Assembly: GCA_026709365.1 (NCBI GenBank)
Contig: JAPOTD010000031.1
Location: 20,763 to 60,031 of the forward strand
Reading direction: 5' to 3'
From: Gammaproteobacteria bacterium
GTDB lineage: Bacteria; Pseudomonadota; Gammaproteobacteria; Pseudomonadales; Azotimanducaceae
DNA length: 39,269 nt
Shown in pieces: positions 26,439-37,126 of this stretch (positions within the stretch are counted from its first letter, which is position 1; the number at the start of each line of letters is the position of its first letter). Both the position numbers and the translations under genes were made by a program. Under the pieces are notes generated by a model, which saw only the letters and a program-made list of their open reading frames with translations, searched no databases and was not told the DNA's origin.

Positions 26439-27965
26439 ATGTCGAAAGAGATTTTTCAAGCCATTGAAGGGGCATCGCTGGAGAAGGGCGTTTCCAAGGA
26501 GGTCATATTTGACGCCATGGAAAGCGCTTTGGCCAGCGCCACCAAGCGGCGGTATGACGAGGACGCCGAGTTCCGCGTTGCCATTGACCGGGAAACGGGC
26601 GACTACCAGACGTTCCGGGTATGGACGGTGGTGGATGTGGAGCAGCTTGAGGAGCCGCTCAATCCGGCCGCTGAACTCACTCCGGAGGATCCCCGGGCTG
26701 TCGGGCTGGACATCGGCGACACCATCGAGGCGCCCGTCGAATCCGTGGCGTTCGGCCGCATTGCCGCGCAGACCGCCAAGCAGGTCATCGTGCAGAAGGT
26801 GCGCGAGGCGGAACGGGCTCGCGTCTTCGAGGAGTACACCCCCAAGGTCGGTCAGCTCGTCGGCGGCGCCGTCAAGCGCGTTGGCCGGGACAACGTCATC
26901 GTCGATCTCGGCAACAACGCCGAGGGCCTGCTGACCCGTGAGCATCTTATACCGAGGGAGACGTTCCGCATTGGCGAACGGGTCCGGGCCATGCTGCTGG
27001 AGCTGCGTCCGGAAAACCGCGGCCCCCAGCTTATGCTGTCCCGAACCTCCCCGGAGATGCTGGCGGAGCTGTTCAAGATCGAGGTGCCGGAGATTTCGGA
27101 GGACATCATTCAGATTCGCGGCGCGGCGCGCGATCCGGGCTCCCGCGCCAAGATCGCGGTCAGCACCAACGACGGGCGGATCGATCCGGTGGGCGCCTGC
27201 GTCGGCATGCGCGGCTCCAGGGTGCAGGCGGTCTCCGGGGAGCTCGCTGGCGAGCGCATCGACATCGTGCCTTGGAACGACAATCCCGCCCAACTCACCA
27301 TCAACGCCATGGCGCCCGCCGAGGTTGCCTACATCCAGATCGATGAGGACGCCCACGCCATGAACATCGCCGTTGCCGAGGACAAGCTGGCGCAAGCCAT
27401 CGGCAAGGGTGGCCAGAACGTCCGCTTGGCGAGCGACCTCACCGGATGGACGTTGAACATCATGACCGAGCAGGAAGCCGCCGATCTGCAGGAGGCCGAG
27501 GCGATGCGCATGGTGGAGGAGTTCAAGGAGTCCCTGTCCGTGGACGAGAACGTCGCCACGGTGCTTGTGGAGGAGGGCTTCACCACGCTGGAGGAGGTCG
27601 CCTACGTCGCCGAGGAGGAAATGAATGCCATTGAGGGCTTCGATGAGGAAATCGTCGAGGAGCTCAAGAACCGGGCTCGCGACGCCCTGCTGACCCGCGC
27701 CATAGCCAGCGAGGAGGCTCGTGAGCCCAGTGAGGATCTGCTGAACATGGCTGGCATGGAGCGCGACCTGGCCTATCGCCTGGCTGGACACGAAGTCCTC
27801 ACCATGGAGGACTTGGCGGAGCTGGCGGTGGGTGAACTGCTGGAGATCATCGACGACCTTGGCGAGGAGCGGGCGGCCGAACTCATCATGACGGCCCGAG
27901 CGCCCTGGTTTGAGGAGGCGGAAGCCGGCCCCGAGGATGAATCCGGCGCCGGCGACGGGGCCTAG
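26439..27965 (+). CDS. nusA: Transcription termination/antitermination factor NusA
   Basis: NusA binds RNA polymerase and nascent RNA, tuning pausing, termination and antitermination. The 508-residue product has the N-terminal polymerase-binding domain (about 1-125), an S1 domain (GQLVGGAVKRVGRDNVIVDLG), and two KH domains (GACVGMRGSRVQ and AQAIGKGGQNVRLA). Two acidic C-terminal repeats (DENVATVLVEEGFTTLEEVA and MERDLAYRLAGHEVLTMEDLAE) are as in E. coli NusA. It lies 69 bp after rimP and 18 bp before infB. Confidence 0.98.
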   Translation: MSKEIFQAIEGASLEKGVSKEVIFDAMESALASATKRRYDEDAEFRVAIDRETGDYQTFRVWTVVDVEQLEEPLNPAAELTPEDPRAVGLDIGDTIEAPVESVAFGRIAAQTAKQVIVQKVREAERARVFEEYTPKVGQLVGGAVKRVGRDNVIVDLGNNAEGLLTREHLIPRETFRIGERVRAMLLELRPENRGPQLMLSRTSPEMLAELFKIEVPEISEDIIQIRGAARDPGSRAKIAVSTNDGRIDPVGACVGMRGSRVQAVSGELAGERIDIVPWNDNPAQLTINAMAPAEVAYIQIDEDAHAMNIAVAEDKLAQAIGKGGQNVRLASDLTGWTLNIMTEQEAADLQEAEAMRMVEEFKESLSVDENVATVLVEEGFTTLEEVAYVAEEEMNAIEGFDEEIVEELKNRARDALLTRAIASEEAREPSEDLLNMAGMERDLAYRLAGHEVLTMEDLAELAVGELLEIIDDLGEERAAELIMTARAPWFEEAEAGPEDESGAGDGA

Positions 27966-27983
27966 GGGCGCGGGGGAAAGTCA

Positions 27984-30533
27984 ATGGCTGACGTTACGGT
28001 CGAAGAGCTTGCCGCCACGGTGAAGACCCCGGTGGAGCGTCTGCTCAAGCAGATGGCGGATGCCGGGCTGCCCCACACCAACGGACAGGAGAGCGTTTCC
28101 GAGCAGCAGAAGCATGATCTGCTCGCGCACCTGCGCAGCAGCCACGGTGCTGGCGCCACCCTGAAGCCGCGCGGCACGATCAGCCTCAATCGCCGTTCGG
28201 TCGGCACCGTCAAGGCGGTCAGCCAAGGCCGCACTGGCCACAAGGTCAAGGTCGAGGTGATGCGTCGGCGCACCTACGTCAAGCCAGACGAAGCGGCGGC
28301 GCCTACCGCTCCGGCCGCCCGCGGGCTCTCTGCGGCGGAGCAGGAGGCGCAGCGCATCCGCGAACAGGAACAGCAGCGCAAGGAGGCGGAGGAGGAGGCC
28401 CGTCGGGCGGCGGAACTCAAGGCGGAGGAGGCCGAGCGGCTGCGCCAGGAGGAGCGGCGCGCTCAGGAGGAGCAGGCCGCCAAGGCGCAGCAGCAGGCGG
28501 AGCCGCCGGGCCGGTCGGGGCGGGCCGGTGCGGAAGCCCTCACTCCGGAGGTTGCGGCAGCCGAGGCCCAAGCCAAGGCGCAGGCCACGGAAAAGGCGGG
28601 CAAGCGGGTCAAGGGCAAGGATCGGGAGCGCGCCAACCGGAACGGTTTTGGCCAAGGCCGAGCCGGACGCCGGGAGCTGTCGCTCAAGTCCGAGCGCCGC
28701 GGGCGTCGCAAGATCCGCCGGGCTCATGCGCCCATCAAGGTCGATCAGCAGGGCGGCGAATTCAAGCCCACCGAGTTCATCGCCCGGGAAGTCGAATTGC
28801 CAGAGATGATCACCGTCGGCGAACTCGCCCAGCGCATGACCGTCAAGGCCGGCGAAGTCATCAAGACGCTGATGGACTTTGGCTTGATGGCCACCATCAA
28901 CCAAGCCATCGACCAGGACACGGCGACCACGGTGGTCGAGGAGCTGGGCCACAAGGTCAAGCTCATCCATGAGGACGCCATGGAGCAGGCCCTTGAGCAG
29001 TCGCTGCGCATTGAAGGCGAGGGCGAGCCCCGACCGCCGGTGGTGACGGTGATGGGTCACGTCGATCACGGCAAGACGTCGCTGCTGGACAAGATTCGCC
29101 ACACTCGGGTGGTCAGCGGCGAAGCGGGCGGCATCACCCAGCACATCGGCGCCTACTCCGTGGACACCGACCACGGCCGCATCTGCTTCATCGACACGCC
29201 GGGACACGCGGCGTTCACCGCCATGCGGGCGCGCGGCGCCCGGGTCACTGACATCGTCATCCTCGTGGTCGCCGCCGACGATGGCGTCATGCCGCAGACC
29301 GAGGAGGCCATTCAGCACGCCAAGGCCGCGGATGTGCCGATCGTGGTCGCCATCAACAAGATGGACCTTGAGGGCGCGGATCCGGATCGGGTCACCAAGG
29401 AGTTGGCGGCCAAGGACGTGGCGCCGGAGGCTTGGGGCGGCGACATCCAGTTTGTCAACGTCTCCGCGGTGACCGGCGAAGGCCTCGACAGCCTGCTCGA
29501 AGCGGTGCTGCTGCAGGCCGAGATCCTGGAGCTCAAGGCGGTTCCCGATGCCTCGGCTCGGGGCGTGGTGGTGGAGTCGCGCCTCGACCGAGGGCGCGGC
29601 CCGGTGTCCACCATCCTTGTCCAAAACGGCACTTTGCAGCGGGGCGACATCATCATCGCCGGGGAGCATCACGGCCGGGTGCGCGCCATGCTCGACGATC
29701 AAGGCGGCCAGGCCACAAGCGCCGGACCCTCGCAGCCGGTGGAGGTGCTCGGGCTGAATGGCACGCCGGCTGCGGGCGACGCCTTCTCGGCGGTCACCGA
29801 CGAACGCTCCGCCCGGGAACTGGCGGAGTTTCGCCGCGACAAGACCCAGGAGCAGCGTCAGGCGATGCAGCAGGCGGCCAAGCTCGACAACATGTTTGCC
29901 AGCCTTGGCGAGGGCGAAAAGCGGGTGCTCAAGCTGGTGGTCAAGGCGGACGTGCGCGGCAGCCTGGAGGCCATCGTGCAAGCCTTGGCGGAGCTTGGCA
30001 ATGACGAGGTCGCGGTCAACGTGCTCGGCTCCGGCGTCGGCGGCATCACCGAAAGCGACATCAACCTGGCGCTCACCTACGGGGCCGCCGTGTTCGGGTT
30101 CAACGTCCGCGCTGACGGCGCCGCCAAGGACGTCATCGAATCCGAAGGCGTGGATCTGCGCTACTACAGCGTCATATACGAGTTGATCGACGATGTCAGG
30201 CAAGTGCTCAGCGGCATGCTCGCGCCGGAGGTGCGCGAGGAGATTCTCGGCGTCGCCGAAGTGCGCGACGTGTTCAACTCCCCGCGTTTGGGCCAGATTG
30301 CCGGCTGCATGGTGATCGAGGGCACCATGCATCGGAGCAAGCCCATCCGCGTGCTGCGTGACAATGTGGTGATCTACGAAGGTGAGCTGGAGTCCTTGCG
30401 GCGCTTCAAGGACGATGTGGCCGAGGTGCGCCACGGCACCGAATGCGGCATCGGGGTGCGCAACTACAATGATGTTCGGCTTGGCGACCTCATCGAGGTC
30501 TTCGAGTCGCAAGAGATCGCGCGCGCCCTTTGA
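27984..30533 (+). CDS. infB: Translation initiation factor IF-2
   Basis: IF-2 is the GTPase that brings fMet-tRNA to the ribosome and promotes subunit joining. The 849-residue product has the IF2_N start ([20 protein letters not shown]) and a long charged Lys/Glu/Ala helical stretch (about 100-240). A second N-domain ([14 protein letters not shown]) follows. The G domain has GHVDHGKT (358-365), DTPGH (404-408) and NKMD (458-461). Beta-barrel and C-terminal tRNA-binding domains follow. In-frame internal starts could give shorter isoforms as in E. coli, but none is evident. The partner initiator tRNA is encoded upstream in the same operon. Confidence 0.98.
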   Translation: MADVTVEELAATVKTPVERLLKQMADAGLPHTNGQESVSEQQKHDLLAHLRSSHGAGATLKPRGTISLNRRSVGTVKAVSQGRTGHKVKVEVMRRRTYVKPDEAAAPTAPAARGLSAAEQEAQRIREQEQQRKEAEEEARRAAELKAEEAERLRQEERRAQEEQAAKAQQQAEPPGRSGRAGAEALTPEVAAAEAQAKAQATEKAGKRVKGKDRERANRNGFGQGRAGRRELSLKSERRGRRKIRRAHAPIKVDQQGGEFKPTEFIAREVELPEMITVGELAQRMTVKAGEVIKTLMDFGLMATINQAIDQDTATTVVEELGHKVKLIHEDAMEQALEQSLRIEGEGEPRPPVVTVMGHVDHGKTSLLDKIRHTRVVSGEAGGITQHIGAYSVDTDHGRICFIDTPGHAAFTAMRARGARVTDIVILVVAADDGVMPQTEEAIQHAKAADVPIVVAINKMDLEGADPDRVTKELAAKDVAPEAWGGDIQFVNVSAVTGEGLDSLLEAVLLQAEILELKAVPDASARGVVVESRLDRGRGPVSTILVQNGTLQRGDIIIAGEHHGRVRAMLDDQGGQATSAGPSQPVEVLGLNGTPAAGDAFSAVTDERSARELAEFRRDKTQEQRQAMQQAAKLDNMFASLGEGEKRVLKLVVKADVRGSLEAIVQALAELGNDEVAVNVLGSGVGGITESDINLALTYGAAVFGFNVRADGAAKDVIESEGVDLRYYSVIYELIDDVRQVLSGMLAPEVREEILGVAEVRDVFNSPRLGQIAGCMVIEGTMHRSKPIRVLRDNVVIYEGELESLRRFKDDVAEVRHGTECGIGVRNYNDVRLGDLIEVFESQEIARAL

Positions 30534-30556
30534 GGGCGCAGGCTGGCGAGCGGCAC

Positions 30557-30934
30557 GTGCCGGAAGCCGGACTCCATCTGCGCATGGCCGATTTCGCGCG
30601 CGCGGAAATCGCCCGAGTCATTCAGTTCGAGATGCGGGATCCGCGCGTTGGCATGGTCAGCGTGAACGACGTGCGCGTCAGCCGGGATCTCGCTTTTGCG
30701 GACGTCTATGTGTCGGCCATGCCGTCGGGGTCGGTGGCGGACCAGGAGGCGCTGGTGGGGGTCCTGAACCGCGCCTCGGGCTACTTCCGCTCCAAGCTCG
30801 CCCGGCGCCATCGCATGCGCACCACCCCCAAGCCCCGCTTTCACTACGATGAGTCCGTGGAGCGCGGCCGTCGGCTGGAGCGGTTGATCGATCAGGCCGT
30901 CGCCGTCGGCCAGCCTAGCGCCGGCCATGTCTAG
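30557..30934 (+). CDS. rbfA: 30S ribosome-binding factor RbfA
   Basis: RbfA is a small KH-fold protein that binds immature 30S subunits and aids 16S rRNA 5'-end processing. Family sequence is seen in ARVIQFEMRDPRVGMVSVNDVRVSRDLAFADVYVS and RASGYFRSKLARRHRMRTTPKPRFHYDESVERG. The GTG at 30557 is chosen because it puts the first conserved Arg at residue 9, as in E. coli and Pseudomonas. A TTG at 30530 overlapping the infB stop is the alternative. It overlaps truB by 8 bp. Confidence 0.93.
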   Translation: MPEAGLHLRMADFARAEIARVIQFEMRDPRVGMVSVNDVRVSRDLAFADVYVSAMPSGSVADQEALVGVLNRASGYFRSKLARRHRMRTTPKPRFHYDESVERGRRLERLIDQAVAVGQPSAGHV

Positions 30935-31865
30935 GCGTGGCCGTCGGGGGCGTGACGTCGATGGAGTGCTGGTGCTCGACAAGCCCGCCGCCATGAGTTC
31001 CAACGACGCGGTGCAGAAGTCCAAGCGCCTGTTCGGCGCGCGCAAGGTGGGCCATACCGGCAGCTTGGATCCGCTGGCCACGGGGGTGTTGCCGTTGTGT
31101 TTCGGGCAGGCGACCAAATTCTCCCGCTACCTGCTCGACTCCGACAAGCGATACCGGTCGCGCATCAAGCTCGGCGTTGCCACCGACACCGGCGATGCCG
31201 ACGGCAAGGTGGTCTGCTCAAGGTCGGCGGCCGCCGTGCGCGGTGCGGACGTGGAGCGCGCCTTGACGCATTTTCGCGGCCCCATCAAACAGGTGCCTTC
31301 GATGTTCTCCGCCATCAAGCACAAGGGGCAGCCGCTTTACAAGCTGGCGCGCCAAGGCATCGAAGTGGAGCGCGAGGCCCGCGACGCCACCATCTACTCC
31401 AACGAAATGACCGCCTTCGAGGGCGATGAAGTGGAGTTGGAAATTCACTGCAGCAAAGGCACCTACGTGCGCTGCATTGCCGAGGAGCTGGGCGAGCGGC
31501 TTGGCTGCGGCGCCCATGTGTCGGCGTTGCGCCGCCTGCAGGCCGGTCCCTACGGGGAAGGGGACCTGGTCACTTTTGACGACTTGGAGCAGGCCCGCGC
31601 GCGCGCCGCCCTGGATCCGCTCCTGCTGCCGGTGTCGAGCACGGTGCGGCACTGGCCGGACGTTCGCTTGCCGCCTGCCGCTGCCTACCATCTGCGCAAC
31701 GGACAGCCGGTCATGGTGCCGCAGGCCCCCACCAGCGGCTGGGTGCGGCTTTCGGAGGCTGGCGAAGGCCCGGAGCATGAAGGGCTGGGCTCCCGTTTTC
31801 TCGGCGTCGGCGAGGTGCTTGAGGATGGGCGCATCGCGCCGCGTCGGCTGGTGGGCCAGACTTGA
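30927..31865 (+). CDS. truB: tRNA pseudouridine-55 synthase TruB
   Basis: TruB makes the universal pseudouridine in the T loop of tRNAs. The 312-residue product has GVLVLDKPAAMSSNDAVQ, the catalytic loop GHTGSLDPLATGVLP with Asp48, KRYRSRIKLGVATDTGDADG, QVPSMFSAIKHKGQPLYKLAR and the SKGTYVRCIAEELG strand, then a PUA-like C-terminus. The start overlaps the end of rbfA, which indicates coupled translation. A 137-bp gap follows before rpsO. Confidence 0.97.
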   Translation: MSRRGRRGRDVDGVLVLDKPAAMSSNDAVQKSKRLFGARKVGHTGSLDPLATGVLPLCFGQATKFSRYLLDSDKRYRSRIKLGVATDTGDADGKVVCSRSAAAVRGADVERALTHFRGPIKQVPSMFSAIKHKGQPLYKLARQGIEVEREARDATIYSNEMTAFEGDEVELEIHCSKGTYVRCIAEELGERLGCGAHVSALRRLQAGPYGEGDLVTFDDLEQARARAALDPLLLPVSSTVRHWPDVRLPPAAAYHLRNGQPVMVPQAPTSGWVRLSEAGEGPEHEGLGSRFLGVGEVLEDGRIAPRRLVGQT

Positions 31866-32002
31866 CGGGGCGCAGCGAAGGTTCGATCCCTTAAGGAATT
31901 TGGCGCCGGCCCTGTGACGGGAGGCGCGAAACGCAAGGCTTGGCTGCAAATATGCGCGGCGTGCCTTGATTCATTCAACTTGAGCATATTTGGAGAAAAA
32001 AC

Positions 32003-32272
32003 ATGGCGTTGTCAGCCGAAACCAAGGCGGAGGTCATCAAGGCGTATCAAACCCAGCAGGGCGATACGGGGTCACCTGAGGTTCAGGTGGCTTTGCTGAC
32101 CACCAACATCAACACGTTGCAGGACCATTTCCGGGCGCACAAGAAGGACCACCACTCGCGCCGGGGCCTGATTCGCATGGTGAACCAGCGGCGCAAGCTG
32201 CTCGACTACCTGAAGGACAAGGATCGGTCGCGTTACCAAACGCTGATCAAGCGCCTTCAACTCAGGCGCTAG
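32003..32272 (+). CDS. rpsO: 30S ribosomal protein S15
   Basis: The 89-residue product, the same length as in E. coli, binds the central domain of 16S rRNA. The sequence [57 protein letters not shown] and a basic end are diagnostic. A GGAG ribosome site lies seven bases before the ATG. E. coli S15 represses its own mRNA through a leader pseudoknot; the 137-bp leader here is long enough, but no specific fold was made out. Confidence 0.98.
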   Translation: MALSAETKAEVIKAYQTQQGDTGSPEVQVALLTTNINTLQDHFRAHKKDHHSRRGLIRMVNQRRKLLDYLKDKDRSRYQTLIKRLQLRR

Positions 32273-32282
32273 GCTGGGATGG

Positions 32283-32361
<79 letters not shown>

Positions 32362-32385
32362 AGAGAGCATTGGAAGGAGAACATT

Positions 32386-34485
<2,100 letters not shown>

Positions 34486-34494
34486 CGGGGCCGG

Positions 34495-34511
34495 AACCCG
34501 CTTTGCGGGTT
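34495..34511 (+). terminator. Weak intrinsic terminator after pnp
   Basis: AACCCGC-TTT-GCGGGTT forms a 7-bp stem 10 bp after the pnp stop and is followed by TCGTC, so the T-run is poor. It runs into the first unit of the repeat cluster and may be part of it. Confidence 0.4.
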
Positions 34512-34735
34512 TCGTCAATGCGAGGGCAGGATGCCCTCGCTCCGGTGGATGGCGGAGTTCGGGCGTGGACTCTCGGAGCGAGTCCCGCCCTCCAATCATC
34601 TTGGCGGCGGGGAAATCCACCTCATGGGTTCCGTCAATGGGAGGGCAGGAACCCTCGCTCCGTGGGATGACGCCAAGTTCAGGCGTGGACCCTTGGAGCG
34701 AGATAAGGGCGTCCCGCCCTCGACTCCGAACGGCG
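34511..34735. repeat. Two tandem copies (119-bp offset) of a palindromic dispersed element
   Basis: Copy A begins CGTCAATGCGAGGGCAGG at 34513 and copy B CGTCAATGGGAGGGCAGG at 34632. Both continue with CCCTCGCTCC, a GGCGTGGAC(T/C)C segment, GGAGCGAG and CCCGCCCTC. The core GAGGGCA...TGCCCTC hairpin also occurs inverted at 1264-1286. The 450-bp gap between pnp and the next gene is made of these copies plus about 200 bp (34736-34935) where nothing is recognised. Confidence 0.8.
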
Positions 34736-34935
34736 CATGGGCGGTTTAACGCCTCTACATGTCCTGTTGCGGCCGCTGGAAAGACGGGAAACCGTCTGCG
34801 ACTGGCACAGCGGCCTGTGCGACTTTGACCCGTGGCGGGCGCGGACGATGTCCTCGGTTTTGCGGCGGTGATTTCACCCAATCGGTGCAGAGATAACGTA
34901 CAGACTTTCCTGTAGCGGTCCGTCAGCATGGCGTC

Positions 34936-35958
34936 ATGGACAGACCGCCCGGGAAGCGTCCCAGTAGGCCCAAGGGTGCCAAGCCGCAGCCCCACGACTT
35001 GGCCTTCAAGTCGCTCTACGGCTTCCGCCTCATGGCGGAAGACCTCTTCGAGATCCTACTCCCTCAGGAAGTGCTCGATCGCATCGACTGGACTACCTTG
35101 GAACGCCTGCCCGCTGAATGGCTCAGTTCAAGTCTTGAGCGTCGTGACGGGGACTGCGTTTGGCGAGCGCGGCTGCACGGCGGCGGAAGTCTCATTGTCC
35201 CCGTTGAGTTCCAGCGCGGACTGGACCGCCTGATGCCGGTGCGGCTGAACACCTACTCGTCGTTGCTCGTGGAGGACTTGGCCAAGCGGGGCGAGTTGGA
35301 TCAACGCCCAAGGGGGCGGATACTGCCGCTCGTCCGCCCGGTGGTGCTTTACAACGGCCTGCGTCCGTGGCGCAGCCCTTTGCGCCTGTCCGCGCTGACA
35401 CCTGACGGCAAAGGGGACTGGCCGGAGATGACCTTGCTTGACATAGGACGGATGGCGATTGAGGATTTGCCTGCCGGCAATGCAGTGACTTCGCAAGTCG
35501 AAATATTCCAAGGCGGGCTGGCGCGGGATGCGGACGGTGTTCTGGACCGGATGGCGAAGCGTTTCGGCGGCTCGGAGCATCGGGAACTGCGCTCGGCGTT
35601 CGTCCAGTGGGTCTGGCACTCGGTGGCACCGGACTTAGGCGTGGATGCAGCGTTGCTGGAGCCGGAGTTGCTGAGAATTTCTGAACTGGGAGAGGTGCGC
35701 GAAATGAAAACGCTGGTGATGAAGTCAATGGTGGACCACTGGCTTGCTGAAGGCCGTTCGGAGGGCGAAGCGCGGGCGCGGGCCGACCAGCGGGCGCAGT
35801 TGCGTCGGCAGGCGGATCGCAAGTTCGGCGCGCGGGCGGCTAAAAGGCTGTCGGAGTTGGTCAGAGGCGTGACCGATCCGGAGCGGCTGGCGGAAGTCGG
35901 CGACTGGATCATTGACTGCCGTACCGAGGCCGAGTTTCTGGCACGTGCTGAGCGCTGA
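34936..35958 (+). CDS. Rpn/YhgA-like PD-(D/E)XK nuclease family protein
   Basis: The 340-residue product resembles the Rpn (recombination-promoting nuclease, YhgA-like) family, once annotated as putative transposases. The start HDLAFKSLYGFRLMAEDLFEILLPQEVLD is the family N-terminus. The nuclease core shows Asp73 (DGDCVW) and Glu91-Phe-Gln93 (VPVEFQRG), then LNTYSSLLVEDLAKRG and VVLYNGLRPW. Residues about 250-335 are charged helices (ARADQRAQLRRQADRKFGARA, DPERLAEVGDWIIDC), similar to the DUF4351 tail. E. coli Rpn proteins are DNA endonucleases that raise recombination and some act in phage defence. The gene stands alone between repeats and the DUF4007 operon. The start has no strong ribosome site. 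Confidence 0.8.
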   Translation: MDRPPGKRPSRPKGAKPQPHDLAFKSLYGFRLMAEDLFEILLPQEVLDRIDWTTLERLPAEWLSSSLERRDGDCVWRARLHGGGSLIVPVEFQRGLDRLMPVRLNTYSSLLVEDLAKRGELDQRPRGRILPLVRPVVLYNGLRPWRSPLRLSALTPDGKGDWPEMTLLDIGRMAIEDLPAGNAVTSQVEIFQGGLARDADGVLDRMAKRFGGSEHRELRSAFVQWVWHSVAPDLGVDAALLEPELLRISELGEVREMKTLVMKSMVDHWLAEGRSEGEARARADQRAQLRRQADRKFGARAAKRLSELVRGVTDPERLAEVGDWIIDCRTEAEFLARAER

Positions 35959-36142
35959 AGTGCTGGAGCCTACCTCAACTTATTGAAAATATTGAATTTG
36001 GAACTTTGAGAGATCGAGTTGTGCATTGTCGTCATCGGAAAAAGATCGCCGTTGTCGCAAATGTAGTCCAAATCTCGTAGGGCTTGGATCCGCTATCCTC
36101 GGTCTTGGGAATCCAGCCATAGGGCAGGTTGCACAAGGGTAT

Positions 36143-36170
36143 TTGAGGGCCTGCAGGTGTTCGGTATAGT
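36143..36170 (+). promoter_or_regulatory. Candidate promoter of the DUF4007-NTPase operon
   Basis: TTGAGG (36143-36148) and TATAGT (36165-36170) are 16 bp apart, with transcription expected near 36177, 35 bp before the ATG. The surrounding 253-bp gap is noticeably AT-richer than the housekeeping block, particularly near 35975-36005, and holds no gene. Confidence 0.4.
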
Positions 36171-36211
36171 GGCTACCGACAGCAACGGTGTCGGGCAGAG
36201 AAACAATCGAA

Positions 36212-37117
36212 ATGCAGTATGTAGTGGGACATTTTGGTGGGTTTCCACTCAGGCTTTCTTGGCTTCCTAGAATGGTCCACAGATACAGGGACGAGGGGAA
36301 AGTGCCTGCCAATCTGGAAAAAATCGCCTGCGAATTGGGCGTGGGGAAAAATATGGCGAAGTCCATGCGCGCATGGGGCCGGGTGAGCGGCGTCCTGGGC
36401 GACGGGGGCGAAATCACGCGGCTGGGAAAACGCCTGTTCGTTGACCACGACCCATTCCTTGAGCGGCCGGAAAGCATTGCGTTCCTGCATTGGCAGATTA
36501 CCGCGAACGTCGAAAGGGCTTGCGCTGCGGCTTGGGCTTTCAATCGCATTACTGATGATCGCTTTACGACCGACGAAGCGATAGGCAACTTTATTCAGCA
36601 CCTGTCATCCGCCGCTGGGGTCGCCTACTCGAAAGGGACTGTGCGTGGGGACGTCGAAGCCGTGATTCGCATGCACACGCGTGATGCCAATAACCTCAAC
36701 GAGGATATTGGGGACCGCTTCTTTGCGCAAATGGGCCTGCTGACAGAAGGCGGACGCGGTCGTCAAGGACGGCATAGACGAACATGGGAGAGCAACCGAG
36801 CCCACGTCACGGAACGTGTTGTTGAGCACGCCCTGCTGTCCTCCTTGGCGAAGAGAAGGGCTGAATCCTCAACGCTATCCTCTCTGTATCTGAACCGCAA
36901 CGCGCTTGCATCTCCTGGCGTGGTTTTCGGTCTCACAAGCGATGGATCTTATAGTTCTGTCGAACGTATCTGTCGAAGGCGGCAGGCCCCCCTTTCGCTA
37001 GCCGAGATGCCGGGCGGAGACTCCATGCTAGTGGCTTGCGGAAGATGGGGCGAAATCTGCAGGAATGGGCAGACTGCACACGTGGATGACCGCTTCTTCG
37101 AGCGATACGAAGCCTGA
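36212..37117 (+). CDS. DUF4007 family protein, probable defence or DNA-modification component
   Basis: The 301-residue product matches the DUF4007 pattern: a GHFGGFPLRLSWLPR start (family form GHETFPLRxxWLPK), LGVGKNMAKSMRAW near residues 42-55, then LGKRLFVDHDPFLERPESIAFLHWQI and an AWAFN segment. The fold looks like winged-helix units with an N-terminal conserved face; no catalytic motif is evident. The ATG at 36212 fits the family start; a GTG at 36188 is in frame. The next gene follows after 9 bp. As I recall, DUF4007 genes lie in islands with large P-loop NTPases and DndC-like PAPS-reductase genes, which I cannot check here. Codon use and GC differ from the nusA block, suggesting transfer. 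Biochemical function unknown. Confidence 0.8.
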   Translation: MQYVVGHFGGFPLRLSWLPRMVHRYRDEGKVPANLEKIACELGVGKNMAKSMRAWGRVSGVLGDGGEITRLGKRLFVDHDPFLERPESIAFLHWQITANVERACAAAWAFNRITDDRFTTDEAIGNFIQHLSSAAGVAYSKGTVRGDVEAVIRMHTRDANNLNEDIGDRFFAQMGLLTEGGRGRQGRHRRTWESNRAHVTERVVEHALLSSLAKRRAESSTLSSLYLNRNALASPGVVFGLTSDGSYSSVERICRRRQAPLSLAEMPGGDSMLVACGRWGEICRNGQTAHVDDRFFERYEA

Positions 37118-37126
37118 TACGCTCAA

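Noticed and set aside
27981-30512. 843-codon open frame on the minus strand opposite infB
   Set aside because: The plus-strand frame is unmistakable IF-2; the antisense product is low-complexity His/Leu/Arg-rich, a typical GC-driven shadow.
35980-36601. Minus-strand frames upstream of and opposite the DUF4007 gene
   Set aside because: The translated products show no domain and mostly overlap the well-supported plus-strand gene.
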